A stretch of 40,622 nucleotides of DNA from Verrucomicrobiota bacterium (GCA_019136135.1 JAGVUR010000208.1:1-40622); one strand, 5' to 3'; counted from the first letter of the stretch, positions 1-9,433 are shown. Notes: generated by a model not told the origin, from the letters alone. Numbers and translations: made by a program.

Positions 1-939
1 ATCCTCCCATGAGACACATTCCACTGGAAGATTTGCCCCCTTGAAGTGGCTTGGGTTCGAACCCATGACCGCCTCCCATTGCGCCTGGGTCACTTCATAT
101 TTGCCAAGATAGTATGGTTGCGAAATCGTCACCCAGCGCTCTGGTTTCTCTTCATCGTATCTTTCAGATCCCATCTTGAACGAACCTGTAGGTATACGAA
201 CCATGGATTCAAGAATAGAAGTCAGGAGGCGTTTTTCTTCAGCCTGCTTGCGCTCCAAGGCTGCTTTTTCTTCGGCTTGCTTGCGCTCTTCGGCTCGCTT
301 GCGCTCCAAAGCGCTTGCGTCTGTTAAACTTTGACTGAATGAACCGGTGGAAAAGCGCACCTCAAGCGACGACTCGCGCACCAGGGTGAACGGCCAGGTC
401 TTGCCGCCGCCGCCGAAGCTGCCCCAGCAGAGCGCCCCGTTGGTCCGTGCCTTCACCTCGTACATCTTATTGTTGAACTTCAGACCTCCGTTCAGGGCGT
501 CTCCCACGCCCGATTCCAGATGCAACTTGACTTCGCCCGCCTCAAAGATGCCCTTGAACGGCGGAGCGTCGCGCCGGGTCAGGTTGACCTTGACGATTCC
601 GGCGATGAAGATAGCCCCGTTCCCTTTAAAGGTTACCTTGATGACACTGGGATTCGCGCCGTTGTGTTCCTTCATCTCGCCGACCACGGCGCCATGCTCC
701 AATGTCCCCTCCACCAGCAACCGGTTGCCGTCCCGGGTGATGGTGCCGTCAAAGTGCTCCCCGCGCTCGCAGAGCACCAGCACATAGGACTTGCCGTCGG
801 CGTCCTTGCCCTCGTACACCCCCGAGTACGCGACCCGCGCCGCCGCCTCAAACGGGTTGTCCTGGGCGATGACTGCGCTGACCAAAACCAGAACCGCCAT
901 CGCGAACCCTGCCAGATACTGCCTTGTTGTTACCATCAT
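1..939 (-). CDS. Secreted FGE-sulfatase-domain protein (C-terminus beyond window)
   Basis: The minus-strand frame stays open from the start at 939 to the window edge, giving 313 residues of a longer protein. A signal peptide covers about residues 1-25 (hydrophobic AVLVLVSAVIA, then QDN). A beta-rich region with no recognised family spans about 30-200. A charged coiled coil of repeated ERKxAEE units lies at about 209-238. From about 246 it matches the start of the formylglycine-generating-enzyme/SUMF1 fold: MVRIPTGSFKMGS, then YEVTQAQWEAVMGSNPSHF. Domains of this kind either make formylglycine in sulfatases or bind ligands; the catalytic cysteines would lie outside the window, so activity cannot be judged. 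AGGAGG lies 7 nt before the start. It follows the 998-3022 gene by 58 bp on the same strand, probably as one operon. Confidence 0.85.
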   Translation of the reverse strand, partial: MMVTTRQYLAGFAMAVLVLVSAVIAQDNPFEAAARVAYSGVYEGKDADGKSYVLVLCERGEHFDGTITRDGNRLLVEGTLEHGAVVGEMKEHNGANPSVIKVTFKGNGAIFIAGIVKVNLTRRDAPPFKGIFEAGEVKLHLESGVGDALNGGLKFNNKMYEVKARTNGALCWGSFGGGGKTWPFTLVRESSLEVRFSTGSFSQSLTDASALERKRAEERKQAEEKAALERKQAEEKRLLTSILESMVRIPTGSFKMGSERYDEEKPERWVTISQPYYLGKYEVTQAQWEAVMGSNPSHFKGANLPVECVSWED

Positions 940-997
940 TTAAATTCCTCCTGCATCTCCAGACCATTCGGACAAACTGCAATGTCAACCACTTGTT

Positions 998-3022
998 TCA
1001 GTACTCCACAATGAACTTCAGCTCATCGTCTTCTCCAAGCAACGTGTTGGTACCGCGGAGCCAGGATCGCCGTCCCGCCTCGGATTCTGAGTAGATCTTG
1101 TACTCGAAGCCGTTGAGCCCCAAGATATATTCCTTCGTGTTCGGGTTGTAGTACCCCTTCTGTTCTCCGCCAATAAACGTGAGATAATTTCTTCCGTGGT
1201 TGAGCCGGTGACGGTGCTCGAATTCGTGGCGGTCTTTCCCGAACTTGTACCACTGCACCGAGTTGTCTTCCCAGCGGATACCCACGCTATCCTCACTTAC
1301 CCTCCAGTGGAGCCTCCCCGCTTTATCCCTTATTACGGCTGAACGCCGGAGGACGATCACAACCATGCGTTCGGTAGACTTAATCACGTCCTCCCTTGAC
1401 CGTTGAGAGGTTTCCGGTCGGTCCGACCGTCTGGCAGCGGGTTTATCTTCCTCCTCATCCTTGACCGATTCCTTTGGCTTTTGCGTTGCCATCTCTTCAG
1501 CCTTGCGTTTTTTTTGCTCCGCAAGCAGTCGCGCCTTTTCCGCCTCTTCGTTGCGACGCTTCTTTTCAGCGAGTAGTCGTTGCTGTTCGTCCCGGCCGTT
1601 GACCACGCGCTGAAGGGCGGCGAGGGCGCGAGCGTCCTGCGCATAGCCAGGCACAGCCAGCCCCTGTCGCAAGGCTTGTTCCGCCTCATCCCACGCCTCC
1701 CGCTCCAGAGCGGCCACGCCGGCAGCCAGCAGCTTCTCGAACAGCTGGCTGCGGTCTGCCGCCTGCTGTTGCTCGAAGACATTGCCGTCGGTCTTGGGGG
1801 CGAAAGGGTCTTTGGCGGCCTTGGGGGCGAAGGGGTCCTTAGATTCTTCCTGCTTGTCCTTCTCGCGGGGGGGGAGCAGGTTCTTGGGAATGGTGATGAC
1901 GACAGCGGCGGTGACCGTCGCATCGTGGCACTTGGCGGGTGCAGGCAGATTTCCAAGGTCGGGTTCCGCAGGCAGGTACAGGGAGGTGGCGATTTCAAGG
2001 CGTTTTCCGGGAGTCATTTCCATCTGGCGGCGGCAGGTCTGAGTCTTGCCGTCGGCGGCAATGGTGAGCGTCACCTCGACCTTGTAGGGGGCCTTGATAC
2101 TGAATTGTTTTTCGAAAGTTTCACCGTCCCGCTTGAACTCGTCCGGCAGGCTCGGGACGACAAGCCTCGCCATGACGGATTTGGTCAGCCACCACACGTC
2201 AATCTCCGGCTCGAACGGCAGCGAGCAGGATAGCCCCTTGGGCCGACACGTCACCGGGATATTGGATGACTGCGAGGCATAAGACACGACGGTCGGCCAC
2301 TTCTTCTGACGCTCGTCGAGTGCCTCCTGGTTCGTGCGCATTCCCGCTACAAGGTGCATGTTGACCGATCGCGTAGAGGCATAGGGCAACCATGCCCCCA
2401 GTTCGGTTTCTTCGCCGCTCGAGGCGGTCCAGATGCGGTTGAGCATGCCGTCCGCGTTGGAGGGCATGCCGGCCTTGACCCATTCGTCCCATTCCTCTGA
2501 GGCCTCGATGACTTCCATACTACTGAGACCGAACCCCCGGCTGAAGAGACGCTGGACGGTCTTCTTGTCGACATAGCGGCCATCGGCGTCCGTGAGCCAC
2601 TTCTCCCAGTTGGGACTGCCCCAGGTCGGGTCAGTGTGCCAAACGCCGCGCTTCTCGTCGTAGAACCCCGGCTCGAAGTCGAGGGTGCAGCCGGTATCCT
2701 GACCGCCGCTGGTGACGCGCCCGCGGAAGCGAATCTTGTGAATCTTTGCCGGGTGCTCGGCATCCTCGAACATCACATCGTAGCGTTCGAGTGGTTCGCC
2801 TATGAGGGCATCGTAGTGGTAGCGGACGCGGATCCGACCCAGCCCGATTCCGGCCTTGCTCCAGCCTTCGCAGGAGACTTCGCCGGCGGTAGCCCACGGT
2901 CGCGGATCGCGCGTGGGCGTGGGACCGTCCTGGGCCTTGCTGGCTGGCGCTACGGCGCCCATCATGGCAAGCATAACTACCAATCGCCAGGCCCAACGGG
3001 AAATGCTGAAAGGTGTATACAT
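998..3022 (-). CDS. Secreted hypothetical protein with coiled coil
   Basis: A 674-residue protein of no family I recognise. The N-terminus is an export signal (RLVVMLAMMGAVAPA, cleavage near residue 30). Residues 40-380 look like beta-rich periplasmic or surface sequence with scattered cysteines. Two copies of DPFAPK lie near 397-410. A short TPR-like helical stretch (about 427-478: ALEREAWDEAEQALRQGL) leads into a Lys/Glu/Arg-rich coiled coil (about 480-515) and a polar linker. The C-terminal 120 residues are rich in Tyr and Trp (WRVSEDSVGIRWEDNSVQWY). GGAG lies 7 nt before the start. It shares an exported N-terminus and a KAEE-type coiled coil with the next gene downstream, which suggests the two work together at the cell surface. 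Function is unknown. Confidence 0.75.
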   Translation of the reverse strand: MYTPFSISRWAWRLVVMLAMMGAVAPASKAQDGPTPTRDPRPWATAGEVSCEGWSKAGIGLGRIRVRYHYDALIGEPLERYDVMFEDAEHPAKIHKIRFRGRVTSGGQDTGCTLDFEPGFYDEKRGVWHTDPTWGSPNWEKWLTDADGRYVDKKTVQRLFSRGFGLSSMEVIEASEEWDEWVKAGMPSNADGMLNRIWTASSGEETELGAWLPYASTRSVNMHLVAGMRTNQEALDERQKKWPTVVSYASQSSNIPVTCRPKGLSCSLPFEPEIDVWWLTKSVMARLVVPSLPDEFKRDGETFEKQFSIKAPYKVEVTLTIAADGKTQTCRRQMEMTPGKRLEIATSLYLPAEPDLGNLPAPAKCHDATVTAAVVITIPKNLLPPREKDKQEESKDPFAPKAAKDPFAPKTDGNVFEQQQAADRSQLFEKLLAAGVAALEREAWDEAEQALRQGLAVPGYAQDARALAALQRVVNGRDEQQRLLAEKKRRNEEAEKARLLAEQKKRKAEEMATQKPKESVKDEEEDKPAARRSDRPETSQRSREDVIKSTERMVVIVLRRSAVIRDKAGRLHWRVSEDSVGIRWEDNSVQWYKFGKDRHEFEHRHRLNHGRNYLTFIGGEQKGYYNPNTKEYILGLNGFEYKIYSESEAGRRSWLRGTNTLLGEDDELKFIVEY

Positions 3023-3264
3023 GGGGATTCTCCAGATACGGTGCCTGCGGGGCGGCAGCGAACGACTTTAGGGCTGGCGGCGCCAGCAACGGTGGATCGA
3101 TCCTCTTTACTGGGGGAGGCTCTTGCAGAATCTTCCCGGCAGTGGGCGACTGGCACCACCGCCAACATCAACTAATATATGTGCTTACTCCGTGATAGCA
3201 AGCCAATCCTGGGGATGATTATACTACTACAGTCCAAAAGAATCAGAAGCCTGCATTTCCCTTG

Positions 3265-3341
3265 TTTAGCCGATTGATTGGCACACTGGCTTAAGTATGA
3301 ACCCCCTGGATGCCCGTACCTAAGTTTAGCCGATTGACTGG
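3265..3341. repeat. Pair of 17-nt direct repeats, 60-bp period
   Basis: TTTAGCCGATTGATTGG at 3265-3281 and TTTAGCCGATTGACTGG at 3325-3341 differ at one base. The DNA between them is not itself repeated. They may be remnants of an insertion boundary or binding sites; nothing else in the window matches them. Confidence 0.5.
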
Positions 3342-3542
3342 TCTCATGACACCAATTGCTTTTTTTAGGATTAATCAGTATGGGGTAGAAGCTTTGAGAA
3401 GCTTGAATGTAATGATAAACACGAGGACTATGTAAGATTCGGTCTTTGCTATACAGAAGCAAAAGTTGCCTTTCGACATCAGCGGCTTGCCCCCCGTCCG
3501 CCATTTGAGGAATGGATAAAGGAAGGCAAGGCCAGATACTGA

Positions 3543-3758
3543 TTATGATAAGCAGTAGGTTTTTTGGACACACAAAATGGGACAGGCCAAGATAGCGACT
3601 TGATCATGCAGCAACGGATTCTGCCGCGCCAGTTCATGGCACACATTGCCTGGATCCCTTCCCGGCAATCCGAACAGGCTCCGGCACTTCGGCATGGACA
3701 CCACATGATATTTGCATTCCCATTTTCCATGTGCTAGATTTTCCTGCGATGCAGGCAT
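3543..3758 (-). pseudogene. IS200-like (Y1/TnpA_REP) transposase remnant
   Basis: The minus-strand frame begins with a stretch very close to the IS200/IS605 transposase N-terminus: KYHVVSMPKCRSLFGL, then GRDPGNVCHELARQ, matching the usual pattern KYHVVWxPKYRRxxLxG...LARQ. After LARQ the similarity stops and the frame ends. The HUH motif expected next (PDHVHM) and the catalytic tyrosine are absent. I therefore call a 5' fragment of a dead element. No matching orfB/tnpB is visible nearby. Confidence 0.6.
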
Positions 3759-3911
3759 GGTTTGCCTCCTAGTGATTGGCTTTGAGCGGGCCGCTCACAA
3801 CATGGCGCCATCCCTGCATTGTTCAACCTACCGTGCAATGCCCGCGCAGCAGGACATTGCCGCATTTTATTAGCAAAGATAATTGAATCTTAGCTCAAAA
3901 GAGGTAATTGC

Positions 3912-5300
3912 ATGATTACACTTCTAGTATTTCTAATTTCTTCTGTGATTTGTATCGCCAATCCATTAGTCGAAGACTTTTGGGGTAGGGAAAAGGAACT
4001 AAATGAAGAAGAGATTCGCAACATTGATAATATCTCTTTCATCAAAGATAGTCAAAAAACGAAAGCAGACTGGATTCGGCAGCTGTCAGATGATCATCTC
4101 ACAATTATACTGGAAAAGAAGGAAGGAAGTCACCGTAACGAACTCTTGCCGCATTTTCATGTAATTGAATGGACCCTTCGTGTGGAATTGAAGGATGAAA
4201 AACGGAAAATGACCTTGTTTAAGGTGTTTATTTCAGGTGCATCTCCATTAGACTTTTATGCATACATTAATTATGACAAGCAAACAAAAGAGCTGACGCT
4301 TTATACGTTAAGGCACGAGAACGATCGTTGTATACCAATTGTGTATGTTTGGAAGGATTTACAATTAAAATCAAAAGTCAAGTATTCCGCAGGTCTATTA
4401 CCAGAGGATTTTGCAGATTCTCTTGTATATGTCAAAAGACAGAATTGTGATTTTTACCTGCTGAAAATGGATAAAAAGCCGGAAGACTCATTACAATTTG
4501 AAACAAAGATAAATATATACAAACACCATCTTGAACAGCCTAAGATTCAGATGAATAAAGTTTTCGATATACTGGGCGTAATTTTCCCCTATATTCCTGA
4601 AGAGTTCTTTATTTCCAAATTGCATCCTATACGAGCTTCAAAGTATCAATTGAAATGGATAAAAAGTCTGATGATTGGAAATAAAAATGAAGACATAATG
4701 AGTAAAATGTCAGAATGCATTGAGGATAATTCATTTGCTAATTATTATGGATATTATGGATTGAGCGATTCAGCAGTCCTCTATCATCTTGTCCTGTCGG
4801 AACTGGAGAGACGGATGATAGATGATGCGCAATTAGAAGAGCCATCTGAAGAGCAACTGAGCCAGTTCGTCACGGAATTGAAAGCGGAAGTATCTGGATA
4901 TCCCGCATTATCCAAGGAAATCGACAACGCCATAACCCAGAGGTTGCCCAAGGAGGACTTGCGTCGTTACTATCAAATAAATGAATTCTTCAAAAAGAAA
5001 TACGAAACATTCACGGACGAAGCAAAACAAGCGCCAGCCAAACAAAACGTGACGGTAGAAGATTTCTATAACACTCACAAGAATTGGGCGTTCGTCAAAA
5101 TAGAACCTCCATTTGACAAGCATTACAATCTGAATGGCATTGGAAAAAATGCATTCAAGACATTTATCGCATCTGAGATACTACGCCTTCAGCAGATCGG
5201 CCTTCAGGATTTTATCGAGGGGAAGATACCTGTGAAACTTGAATTTAACGTTAAAGCTAAGCCGAGGGCAGCTAATCTCCAGCCACCTGGCATTCCATAA
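3912..5300 (+). CDS. AT-rich secreted hypothetical protein
   Basis: A 462-residue protein of no recognised family. It starts with a short hydrophobic export signal (MITLLVFLISSVICIANP) and then a hydrophilic, Lys/Glu-rich body with alternating beta and helical segments. Residues from about 300 on look helical (ELERRMIDDAQLEEPSEEQLSQF), and the tail is Pro/Ala-rich. GAGGT lies 6-7 nt before ATG, a good ribosome site. The gene is clearly AT-richer than the genes either side and sits between two transposase remnants, so recent acquisition is plausible. Nothing around it hints at function. Confidence 0.75.
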   Translation: MITLLVFLISSVICIANPLVEDFWGREKELNEEEIRNIDNISFIKDSQKTKADWIRQLSDDHLTIILEKKEGSHRNELLPHFHVIEWTLRVELKDEKRKMTLFKVFISGASPLDFYAYINYDKQTKELTLYTLRHENDRCIPIVYVWKDLQLKSKVKYSAGLLPEDFADSLVYVKRQNCDFYLLKMDKKPEDSLQFETKINIYKHHLEQPKIQMNKVFDILGVIFPYIPEEFFISKLHPIRASKYQLKWIKSLMIGNKNEDIMSKMSECIEDNSFANYYGYYGLSDSAVLYHLVLSELERRMIDDAQLEEPSEEQLSQFVTELKAEVSGYPALSKEIDNAITQRLPKEDLRRYYQINEFFKKKYETFTDEAKQAPAKQNVTVEDFYNTHKNWAFVKIEPPFDKHYNLNGIGKNAFKTFIASEILRLQQIGLQDFIEGKIPVKLEFNVKAKPRAANLQPPGIP

Positions 5301-5409
5301 TTAATGACCGCCGATGCTGCAATGAAGATTTTGGATGGCGGGCAAAGTTTGTCTTCAGTGACAAAGCCTTGAGGATATTCTTCCGCATAAAAATGCCTCC
5401 TTGCTGGGT

Positions 5410-5426
5410 AGCGCCGGGGCGCTTTT
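5410..5426 (+). terminator. Possible weak terminator
   Basis: A 5-bp GC stem, AGCGC/GCGCT, with a 4-nt loop and a T4 run, about 110 bp after the stop of the 3912-5300 gene. The stem and T-run are short, so termination is only possible, not strong. Confidence 0.3.
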
Positions 5427-5430
5427 GTGA

Positions 5431-5613
5431 CTAAACGCTTTGTAAAGCAAAGGCTTGATAGGGCCTGCGGAAAAGAAAGTCGGAACGGAACTTTTCAATG
5501 TCGGCATAGCCGCTGTCGCCGGCGAGCATGAGCCCGATGGCGCCACGGATAATTGCGGACGTCGGACAGCGGGAATTGGACGTTGCGGGCAGTTCGGCGT
5601 CCCAGTCCTTCAT
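5431..5613 (-). pseudogene. DDE transposase N-terminal fragment (IS1380-like)
   Basis: A 60-residue minus-strand frame contains IIRGAIGLMLAGDSGYADIE followed by KFRSDFLFRRP. This resembles the N-terminal part of IS1380-type DDE transposases, where a short helical segment (xLxLGxTDxxDIxxFRxDxxFRxAxG) precedes the catalytic core. The frame then stops; none of the DDE core is present. Together with the IS200 fragment it marks this stretch as a graveyard of mobile elements. The family assignment is from pattern memory only. Confidence 0.45.
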
Positions 5614-5956
5614 GCGGATGTTTCCATCCAGAAGTTTTTTACAAGGGAAAAACCGCCATTCCAGTTGATTTTCTTAAGGCCATTGCATAAATTCCATCAT
5701 TGACAACCTCATCGACGAGTAGAAGAACATCATGCTTTCTACTGGATTTATCACTGAGCAATATTGGTTAACAAAACAAGCAGTAAAATCTTTTTTGAAA
5801 GACCTGATAAGGAAATAATAATGGAAAACCTGAATCCGTGAAGTTGCATCCCCGAAAAAGCCAGAAGCAGTGCTTTTTAGGCAGCGGTCAGGCGCCCTAA
5901 TCGCAAGCCTATGCCCCTCTACTTTTTCTTTACTCTTACGACAAACGAGGTCATGC

Positions 5957-7048
5957 ATGTTTACCCACAAACCTGATTATGAGGTCGTCCTGGATCGTTT
6001 CGAAGCCTTGTGGCATGCTGAAGTTGTTGACCGCGCCTTGTTCGGCCTCAGCTTGCCGCAGCCGCCGGAAAAGCGCCAGGCTGTTCCGACCAAGCATTTT
6101 GCCAGCCACCGCGAGCGCTGGCTGGACACGGAGTACTTGGTAGAACGAACGGTCGCCAACATGAACAATCGGATTTTTCTGGCGGATAGCCTGCCGATTG
6201 TCTTTCCCAACCTCGGGCCGGATGTCTTTGCGGCCTGCTATGGTTGCGAACTCGAATATGGCGAAAGCACCACGTGGAGCCACCCGATTCTCAAGGACTT
6301 GTCAGAGGAATCGCTGGCAGGGCTTGCCTTCGATACGAATAGCTTCGCTTTTCGCAAGCTCGAGGAAATGACGCATGCGCTGCTTGAGGTCGGCAAGGGG
6401 CACTTCATCGTCGGCTACACGGACATTCATCCCGGCGGCGATGCGATAGCCGCCTTCCGCCATCCACAGGAGTTGCTGCTGGACACCATTGACAATCCCG
6501 AGGGCATCAAAAAGCTCCTCGACCAGGTAACGGACGACTTCTTCCGGTTTTACGAATATTTCCATGAGCTGCTCAGCAATGCGGGCATGCCCAGCGCGTC
6601 GTGGCTGCCTGCCATTGGCAAGGGCCGCTTCCACATCCCCTCCAACGATTTTTCCTGCATGATCTCCGACCAGATGTTCGAGGAGTTGTTCATTCCGGGC
6701 ATCATCCGCGAATGTCGGCATATGGATCACTGCATCTACCATCTTGATGGTCCCCAGGCGCTGCGCTACCTGGATCGCCTCCTGGAAATACCGGAGATAC
6801 AGGCGATCCAGTGGGTGCCGGGCGCCGGTCGTGACGGCTGGCGCCGATCGATGCCGGTGTATCAGCACATCCAGAGCAAAGGCAAGGCGTTTCTTGTCGA
6901 TCCCGTGCATGCGCAAGACCTCGATGAATTCTTCACCCATCTGGCGCCCGAGGGAGTCTGGATCAGTGCCGTTACCGGCGTGACGACCAGAGCCGAAGCC
7001 GATGCCGTTGCCGCCAAGATCGCCAGCTGGACTCGCCGCCAGGGCTAG
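5957..7048 (+). CDS. URO-D-fold protein (methyltransferase-like)
   Basis: A 363-residue member of the uroporphyrinogen-decarboxylase superfamily (COG0407). This superfamily includes both heme-pathway URO-D and zinc-dependent corrinoid methyltransferases. It keeps the family layout: an N-terminal FEALWHAEVVDRALFGL segment, a central region with GYTDIHPGGDAIAAFR, then helices with PEGIKKLLDQV and a beta strand with HLDGPQALRYLD. Heme synthesis genes are absent and several more URO-D-like genes lie at 20-25 kb, so a role in C1 or methyl metabolism is likelier than porphyrin decarboxylation. The start at 5957 is chosen because GAGG lies 6 nt upstream and the longer frame adds only non-conserved residues. 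It stands apart from the main cluster and shares no operon with it. Confidence 0.8.
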   Translation: MFTHKPDYEVVLDRFEALWHAEVVDRALFGLSLPQPPEKRQAVPTKHFASHRERWLDTEYLVERTVANMNNRIFLADSLPIVFPNLGPDVFAACYGCELEYGESTTWSHPILKDLSEESLAGLAFDTNSFAFRKLEEMTHALLEVGKGHFIVGYTDIHPGGDAIAAFRHPQELLLDTIDNPEGIKKLLDQVTDDFFRFYEYFHELLSNAGMPSASWLPAIGKGRFHIPSNDFSCMISDQMFEELFIPGIIRECRHMDHCIYHLDGPQALRYLDRLLEIPEIQAIQWVPGAGRDGWRRSMPVYQHIQSKGKAFLVDPVHAQDLDEFFTHLAPEGVWISAVTGVTTRAEADAVAAKIASWTRRQG

Positions 7049-7065
7049 TTCCTTTGGCGAGGAAC
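7048..7065 (+). promoter_or_regulatory. Short hairpin after the URO-D stop codon
   Basis: GTTCCT and AGGAAC form a perfect 6-bp stem around a 6-nt loop, beginning at the last base of the stop codon. A T5 run follows only at 7076, too far for a classic terminator. It may stabilise the mRNA 3' end or separate this gene from the next. Confidence 0.3.
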
Positions 7066-7108
7066 GCACCGAGGTTTTTCTAGAATGGATAAACGGAAAG
7101 GCACAATG

Positions 7109-9433
7109 ATGAAAAATCGGATTTTCTTTTTGATGCTTGCAAGTGTCACCTCGATGCTTGCTCGCGATGTTACCGGCAAGGCCTGGGTTAAGGAAAACGG
7201 TTCGCAGAAAGGCATTCCGGGAATGCTGGTCAGCGACGGATACAACTTCGCTACGACCGACGAGCAAGGCGAGTTCACGCTCTCCCTTGACGGCCGCGCA
7301 TCGGCGGTCTTTGTCCAGCGTACGGATGACTTTACTGCCGATGTTGCGCAATTCTGGCAGCTCGTTGCCGACAAGAGCCGTTTCGAGTTCGAGATGACGC
7401 CCGCACGGAAGCCATCGCTGCCGCTGACCATCATTCATGCCGGAGATGTTGAAAGCGACAACTTGGATTATCTCGAAGGCGTACGGGACATCATGGCATC
7501 CCATCCGGAGGCTTCGCTCTTCATTATGGCGGGAGATATCGCCAACAGGGATGCAAAGTGCCTGGAGGTCCACAGGGACAAAGTCAATGCCGCAACGCTG
7601 GGAATACCAGTGGTCTATTGCTGCGGAAACCACGATGTCGATTTCCGAGGCAAGTGGGCAGGCGACAGCAAATGCCCGTACTTGCATACCCTTGGCCCAT
7701 GGTGGTCATCGTTTATCCATGGTGAAATGCTTTTTGTCATCGCCCCAATCTACAATAGCTGGGGTGCGCCGCTTCTCTATAGCATGCTGGACTTTGGCGA
7801 CTACCTGAAGAAGCTCTGCGCACGTTATCCCAACTATGACAAGGTACTGGTTTGCCACGACATCCCCGATTTGGTTGGATATAAGGTTAAATCCAACTCC
7901 GGCGACATCGATTTGGATGCCGAAAACTTCGTAGCAATCATCTATGCCCACAAGCATATGAACATTGTCAAAAACTATGCATCCGGCCGCAAGGCCTATA
8001 GCGTGGCGACGCCAAACAAAGGAGGCAGTGGTGGCTTTGGACATAGTCTCCGACTCATTCAGCTTTCCCCGAACAGCAGCACGAGCAAAATCATATACTG
8101 GAACCTGAAAAACCACTTGGCCATCGCTTCGCCAGCCGGTCATTCCGTTGCGATCGGTGCCGACGGCAAAATGCAGATCAGCGTTGCCGCCTACAATGGC
8201 GGCGATGAGATCGTTTCGGTCATTGCGACAATTGGCGGTGAAACGATCCCCTTGCAGGCAAGTGGCTGGATGGCTTGGATCGGCCAGGCAAATGCGGTGG
8301 AAAGCGGTATCTGCAAGGTGGTTGCCAGGGCAAAAAGCGGCAAGGCCATCGAGCAACAAGTCGAGTTCAAGGCAGACACAAGCACATTGAAATGGACTGC
8401 CGCCCTCCCCGGCGAGATAGCCTTGGCGGAACCGCTCCTGGCGAATGGACGACTCTACATCGCGCTTTCCGACGATGCCAACTCTGAAAATGGCGGTGTC
8501 TGCGCATTGAATCCCGCTGACGGAAAATTGCTCTGGCATGCCAAGACCCGCTATGGCATACGAAACAATATCGCCACGAACGGCAAACTGATCTTTGCGA
8601 TCGATACCCGCGCCAACATACATGCCCTCGATGCCGCCACTGGAAAGCAAGTGTGGAAGAATGACTCGGACCCGAATATTGTCAGCCCCGCAGCCTCGGG
8701 GATTGTTTGCGAAAACAACATTGTTGTTGGCGGGTACGGCAGGCATTTGCGCGGAATCAATGCCTCCACCGGCGAAGTAATTTGGCGCAACACGGCTTGG
8801 CAAACCGAGGAACGAACCCCTGCCGAGGACAAGCTATGCCTGGTCGGGGACTCCACAGTACTGGTGATATCGCGGCTCAATGGACTTTTCCGCCACGAAA
8901 TCAAGACCGGCAAGGTGCGTTGGCAATATAAAACCCTGTTCTTGAACGGCACGGCAACCGTGGATGGCCAAAATGTATTTGTTGTTGGACAGAACAATGA
9001 ATTGATCAAGCTGTCGCTTGCCGACGGCACAAAAATATCATCGACCAGGCAAAGCAACTGCTACAACTATGCCGGCGCGCCAGTACCTGCCCCTGGCGGC
9101 CTGCTGCTAGTCGGTTCCGGCAACAGCGGGCTGGTGGCATTCGACAAGGACGACCTGATCGAAAAGTGGCGTTTCAAGCCAGGCAATGCGTTGGTTACCA
9201 CCGCTGATTACGTCATGGGCAAGCCACAGGCAGTAACTGCTACTGCCGCATTGGATGGGAACACGGCCTGGATACCGGCGAATGACGGTTGGCTCTACAA
9301 CATTGCGTTGACGGACGGCGCTGTCCTTGAAAAAATCAATCTCGGGGCGCCATTGCTGACAAAATGCATCGTTGCCGAGGATACCATCTACATCGGCGAT
9401 ATGACTGGGCGTGTTTTTGCCCTCGGAAAATAA
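7109..9433 (+). CDS. Exported metallophosphoesterase with PQQ-type beta-propeller
   Basis: A 774-residue two-part protein. A signal peptide (KNRIFFLMLASVTSMLA) is followed by a carboxypeptidase-regulatory-like or MetallophosN beta domain (GIPGMLVSDGYNFATTDEQG). The calcineurin-like phosphoesterase core has its metal ligands in order: HAGDVESD, IMAGDIANRD, CCGNHDVD, VCHDIP and IYAHKHMN. From about residue 420 to the end it has repeated strands of the PQQ enzyme-repeat type (GGVCALNPADGKLLWHAKT, IHALDAATGKQVWKND, ASTGEVIWR), which form a propeller. It probably hydrolyses a phosphoester outside the cytoplasm, with the propeller binding substrate or surface. I chose the ATG at 7109 because AAAGG lies 7 nt upstream and the signal peptide starts there; 7085 and 7106 are alternatives. 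Confidence 0.85.
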   Translation: MKNRIFFLMLASVTSMLARDVTGKAWVKENGSQKGIPGMLVSDGYNFATTDEQGEFTLSLDGRASAVFVQRTDDFTADVAQFWQLVADKSRFEFEMTPARKPSLPLTIIHAGDVESDNLDYLEGVRDIMASHPEASLFIMAGDIANRDAKCLEVHRDKVNAATLGIPVVYCCGNHDVDFRGKWAGDSKCPYLHTLGPWWSSFIHGEMLFVIAPIYNSWGAPLLYSMLDFGDYLKKLCARYPNYDKVLVCHDIPDLVGYKVKSNSGDIDLDAENFVAIIYAHKHMNIVKNYASGRKAYSVATPNKGGSGGFGHSLRLIQLSPNSSTSKIIYWNLKNHLAIASPAGHSVAIGADGKMQISVAAYNGGDEIVSVIATIGGETIPLQASGWMAWIGQANAVESGICKVVARAKSGKAIEQQVEFKADTSTLKWTAALPGEIALAEPLLANGRLYIALSDDANSENGGVCALNPADGKLLWHAKTRYGIRNNIATNGKLIFAIDTRANIHALDAATGKQVWKNDSDPNIVSPAASGIVCENNIVVGGYGRHLRGINASTGEVIWRNTAWQTEERTPAEDKLCLVGDSTVLVISRLNGLFRHEIKTGKVRWQYKTLFLNGTATVDGQNVFVVGQNNELIKLSLADGTKISSTRQSNCYNYAGAPVPAPGGLLLVGSGNSGLVAFDKDDLIEKWRFKPGNALVTTADYVMGKPQAVTATAALDGNTAWIPANDGWLYNIALTDGAVLEKINLGAPLLTKCIVAEDTIYIGDMTGRVFALGK

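Larger units (their letters stand above)
3023..3911. other. Intergenic region with IS remnant and short repeats
   Basis: About 890 bp with no intact gene. It holds the IS200-like remnant at 3543-3758 and two near-identical 17-nt direct repeats (TTTAGCCGATTGAYTGG) at 3265-3281 and 3325-3341, exactly 60 bp apart. A minus-strand open frame across 3172-3573 shows no recognisable protein character. The region separates the minus-strand secreted pair from the plus-strand genes and looks like a site of past insertions. Confidence 0.6.
5301..5956. other. Intergenic region with transposase debris
   Basis: About 650 bp without an intact gene. It contains a small GC-rich hairpin with a short T-run (5410-5426) and, on the minus strand, the transposase fragment at 5431-5613. 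From about 5640 to 5956 I see no coding or structured element apart from the ribosome site GAGG of the next gene. Confidence 0.5.

Noticed and set aside
46..66. tRNA-like T-loop (GGGTTCGAACCC)
   Set aside because: It is the codons for the FGE motif MGSNPSHF on the minus strand; no acceptor, D or anticodon arms fit around it.
3172..3573. 133-residue minus-strand frame
   Set aside because: No family character, overlaps the IS200 remnant and direct repeats, no ribosome site.
6302..7687. Long minus-strand open frame opposite the URO-D and phosphoesterase genes
   Set aside because: The plus-strand frames carry clear family motifs; the antisense frame spans two genes and has no recognisable protein.
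7706..8803. Long minus-strand open frame inside the phosphoesterase gene
   Set aside because: Antisense to conserved metallophosphoesterase and propeller motifs; no family character.
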